DNA of 6,247 bases from JAVBQJ01 sp031549115 (GTDB lineage: Bacteria > Verrucomicrobiota > Lentisphaeria > Victivallales > Victivallaceae), in the NCBI GenBank assembly GCA_031549115.1, contig JAVBQJ010000059.1, positions 1 to 6,247 on the forward strand. Reading direction: 5' to 3'. Position numbers and translations under genes: made by a program. The stretch's first letter is position 1. Every line of letters begins with the position of its first letter. Under the pieces are notes generated by a model. The model was not told the origin of the DNA and did no database searches. It was given only the letters and a program-made list of their open reading frames with translations. This document shows, in pieces, positions 4,737 to 6,247 of this stretch.

Positions 4737-6247
4737 CGGCTGCCTCCTCGAAGTGCAGCGCGGCGTCGAGTACCAGCGCAATGGTCCAGCTGATATCCCA
4801 GGGGTTGTAGCCGCCGCGGTAATTTTCCGGGCCGACCGGGCCGATCGGGTAGCCGAATTTTTTGAACTCGGCCTGAAAGCGCGCCGGATAGGTCGACAGA
4901 TCCAACGGGAAGCTCCAGTTCGTCTGAAAATATTGCTCGCCGTTTCGTCCCGCGCCGTCAAACATCCACTCCCGCCCCGGCCGCGATATCCCCTCCGACC
5001 AGGCATCGAAGCAGGCTTTGCCCATTTTCATATAGGCTTCGCTGCCGGTTTTCCGCCCGAAGTCGTACAGCTCCCAAGCCGGGAAAAAAACGTCGAGATG
5101 CTGGTTCTCCACGCTCACCGCCGACCAGCCGAAGCTGTCGAAACCGTAATGTTCGAGAATGCTCTCCGGCCGGAAACGCACCGAATGATGATACACCCAG
5201 GTCAGCAGCCAATCGGCGGCGGCTTCCGCATATTCGCGGAAACGCGTTTCGCCGGTCAACGACCACGCCAAGGAGGCGGCGATGAAAAACGGAATTGCCG
5301 CTTCCTTGTCTTCGCACCCCGAATCCAACGTCGCTCCGGAGAACGGCGTGGCGAAATCATCCCCGCCGATGTGCCAATAACGCTCCAGAAGTTCGGTTCC
5401 GCAAGTCAGATAGACCGGGTCGCCGCAGAGTTCGTAGGCGCGGAAATAAGCGGTGAGCCATGAAGTTCCCGACGCCGACACCGCCGCGTCGACGGCACTG
5501 CCGTCGGCAAGGAACAAACGCGGGAAAATTCCGGCTTCGAGCCGGTGCTCCCAACCGAAGTCCAACCCCTCCCGCAGCGCCGCCGTCCAGGCCGCCGGGA
5601 AGTCGCACTTGCGATCCCGCAACCACACCAGCAGTGCCGCCAGATCGCTGTAGCTTTCGCCCAGCGCCCGCGAAGCGATGCCACAGGCGATGCCGTCATC
5701 CGAACCGTACCAGCGTTGGCCGGCCGGATCGAAGTGGCTCCAGCGCAGCCCCGGTACGCCGGTGTGGGAGTGGCGGATCCAGAAGTCGACCGCTTTCCGG
5801 GCGCGCCCGATCGCCGCGTCGTCGCCGTGGCGGCGGCCATAGCGCCAGTCGCAGGCGGCCAGGCGTATCGCTTGGCCGGTCCAGCCGTACAGGTAATATT
5901 GCTTCGCGTGATAGATATTCCCGGGCAGCACGGCGATATAGGAGTCCTGCCGGAAGTTTTCCCGCAATGCCTGATGCTTCAGCGCAATCACTTCGGCAAC
6001 CGAGAGTTGCCCCTCCGGGAAGCGCTCGATCAAGTCGAAGCCGGTCCGCGCCAGCGCCCGCCACCCGTGCCCCTTGCGTTGACCCGCCACCAGTGTCGTG
6101 TCAACGCCAAATTGGGAGCAAGATTGCGAGTCAGCCGGAGGCCGGTTGGCGCTGATCCGGTCGGCCGCTACCGACGTAACGGCCGCGCCGGAGCAACGCA
6201 AATCCGGGACCGGCTGAACGCAACCGCTTCGCGGCAGCTCATTTGCG
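4717..6247 (-). CDS. Predicted alpha/alpha-barrel carbohydrate-active protein, 5' end outside the window
   Basis: I do not recognise a specific family. The frame is open from the stop at 4717 to the right edge, giving about 510 visible residues. The only start-like codon near the edge is a TTG at 6199-6201, and the first internal Met is deep in the protein, so the true start is probably beyond the window. Numbered from that TTG, the first 60 or so residues look beta-rich. From about 84 to 484 there are repeated amphipathic helices with many Trp, Tyr and Phe, resembling six-hairpin (alpha/alpha) glycosidases and lyases. Conspicuous polar and aromatic clusters are RWSHFDP (153-159), RWYGSDDG (163-170), DSGCEDKE (293-300), SVENQHLD (363-370) and YNPWDISW (465-472). 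These could line an active site. No signal peptide can be judged. Its location beside an AraC regulator and a hydrolase operon supports a role in glycan degradation, but that is inference. Confidence 0.75.
   Translation of the reverse strand, partial: ANELPRSGCVQPVPDLRCSGAAVTSVAADRISANRPPADSQSCSQFGVDTTLVAGQRKGHGWRALARTGFDLIERFPEGQLSVAEVIALKHQALRENFRQDSYIAVLPGNIYHAKQYYLYGWTGQAIRLAACDWRYGRRHGDDAAIGRARKAVDFWIRHSHTGVPGLRWSHFDPAGQRWYGSDDGIACGIASRALGESYSDLAALLVWLRDRKCDFPAAWTAALREGLDFGWEHRLEAGIFPRLFLADGSAVDAAVSASGTSWLTAYFRAYELCGDPVYLTCGTELLERYWHIGGDDFATPFSGATLDSGCEDKEAAIPFFIAASLAWSLTGETRFREYAEAAADWLLTWVYHHSVRFRPESILEHYGFDSFGWSAVSVENQHLDVFFPAWELYDFGRKTGSEAYMKMGKACFDAWSEGISRPGREWMFDGAGRNGEQYFQTNWSFPLDLSTYPARFQAEFKKFGYPIGPVGPENYRGGYNPWDISWTIALVLDAALHFEEAAVSPAGA

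Noticed and set aside
3951..5006. 351-residue open frame on the minus strand spanning the AraC gene
   Set aside because: It is antisense to the entire conserved AraC sensor and helix-turn-helix region, and its protein is low in recognisable structure. The AraC reading is far stronger.
5460..6155. 231-residue open frame on the plus strand
   Set aside because: It is antisense to the helical-barrel gene and its translation is dominated by Arg, Pro and Ser, as expected of a shadow frame.

Overview
The window most likely comes from a Lentisphaerota (Victivallis-like) or related PVC-group bacterium with a GC-rich genome. The main clue is a short pseudopilin. Its N-terminus (MKKFTLIELLVVIAIIAILA) and C-terminal H-X9-DG motif are typical of the greatly expanded pseudopilin families of that phylum, and it sits beside a secreted glycoside-hydrolase-like gene and an AraC regulator. 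The taxonomic call rests on remembered family features, not on a search.

Layout from left to right. A tRNA-Asn(GTT) gene with encoded CCA lies on the minus strand. It has a good sigma70-type promoter (158-185) and a rho-independent terminator (2-25). Between gene and terminator is a large quasi-palindrome (26-87) in which the 3' trailer is an inverted near-copy of the tRNA's own 3' end. Next is a large minus-strand gene (254-3046) for a secreted protein with a jelly-roll domain, a TIM barrel resembling GHL6/GH42, and a beta-galactosidase-trimerisation-like domain. Only 21 bp upstream of it lies the pseudopilin gene (3068-3757), so the two probably form an operon. A divergent AraC-family regulator gene follows on the plus strand (about 3846-4736). 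It overlaps by 20 bp, tail to tail, with a minus-strand gene that runs off the right edge. That last gene encodes a predicted alpha-helical-barrel, carbohydrate-active-looking protein (4717 to beyond 6247).

The likely logic is a carbohydrate-utilisation locus. The AraC protein would sense a sugar or glycan and control the pseudopilin/hydrolase operon from the short shared intergenic region. That region holds a strong minus-strand promoter (TTGCCA-N17-TACAAT). It also holds two direct repeats 21 bp apart just upstream of that promoter, and an exact 12-bp inverted copy of one of them 105 bp away, downstream of the start site. This layout resembles the half-site and looping arrangement of the E. 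coli araBAD system. A second inverted repeat covers the -10 box, and a 10-bp palindrome overlaps the -35 box.

I saw no CRISPR array, insertion sequence, phage gene, rRNA or riboswitch. Apart from the two short intergenic regions described, the window is almost entirely coding.
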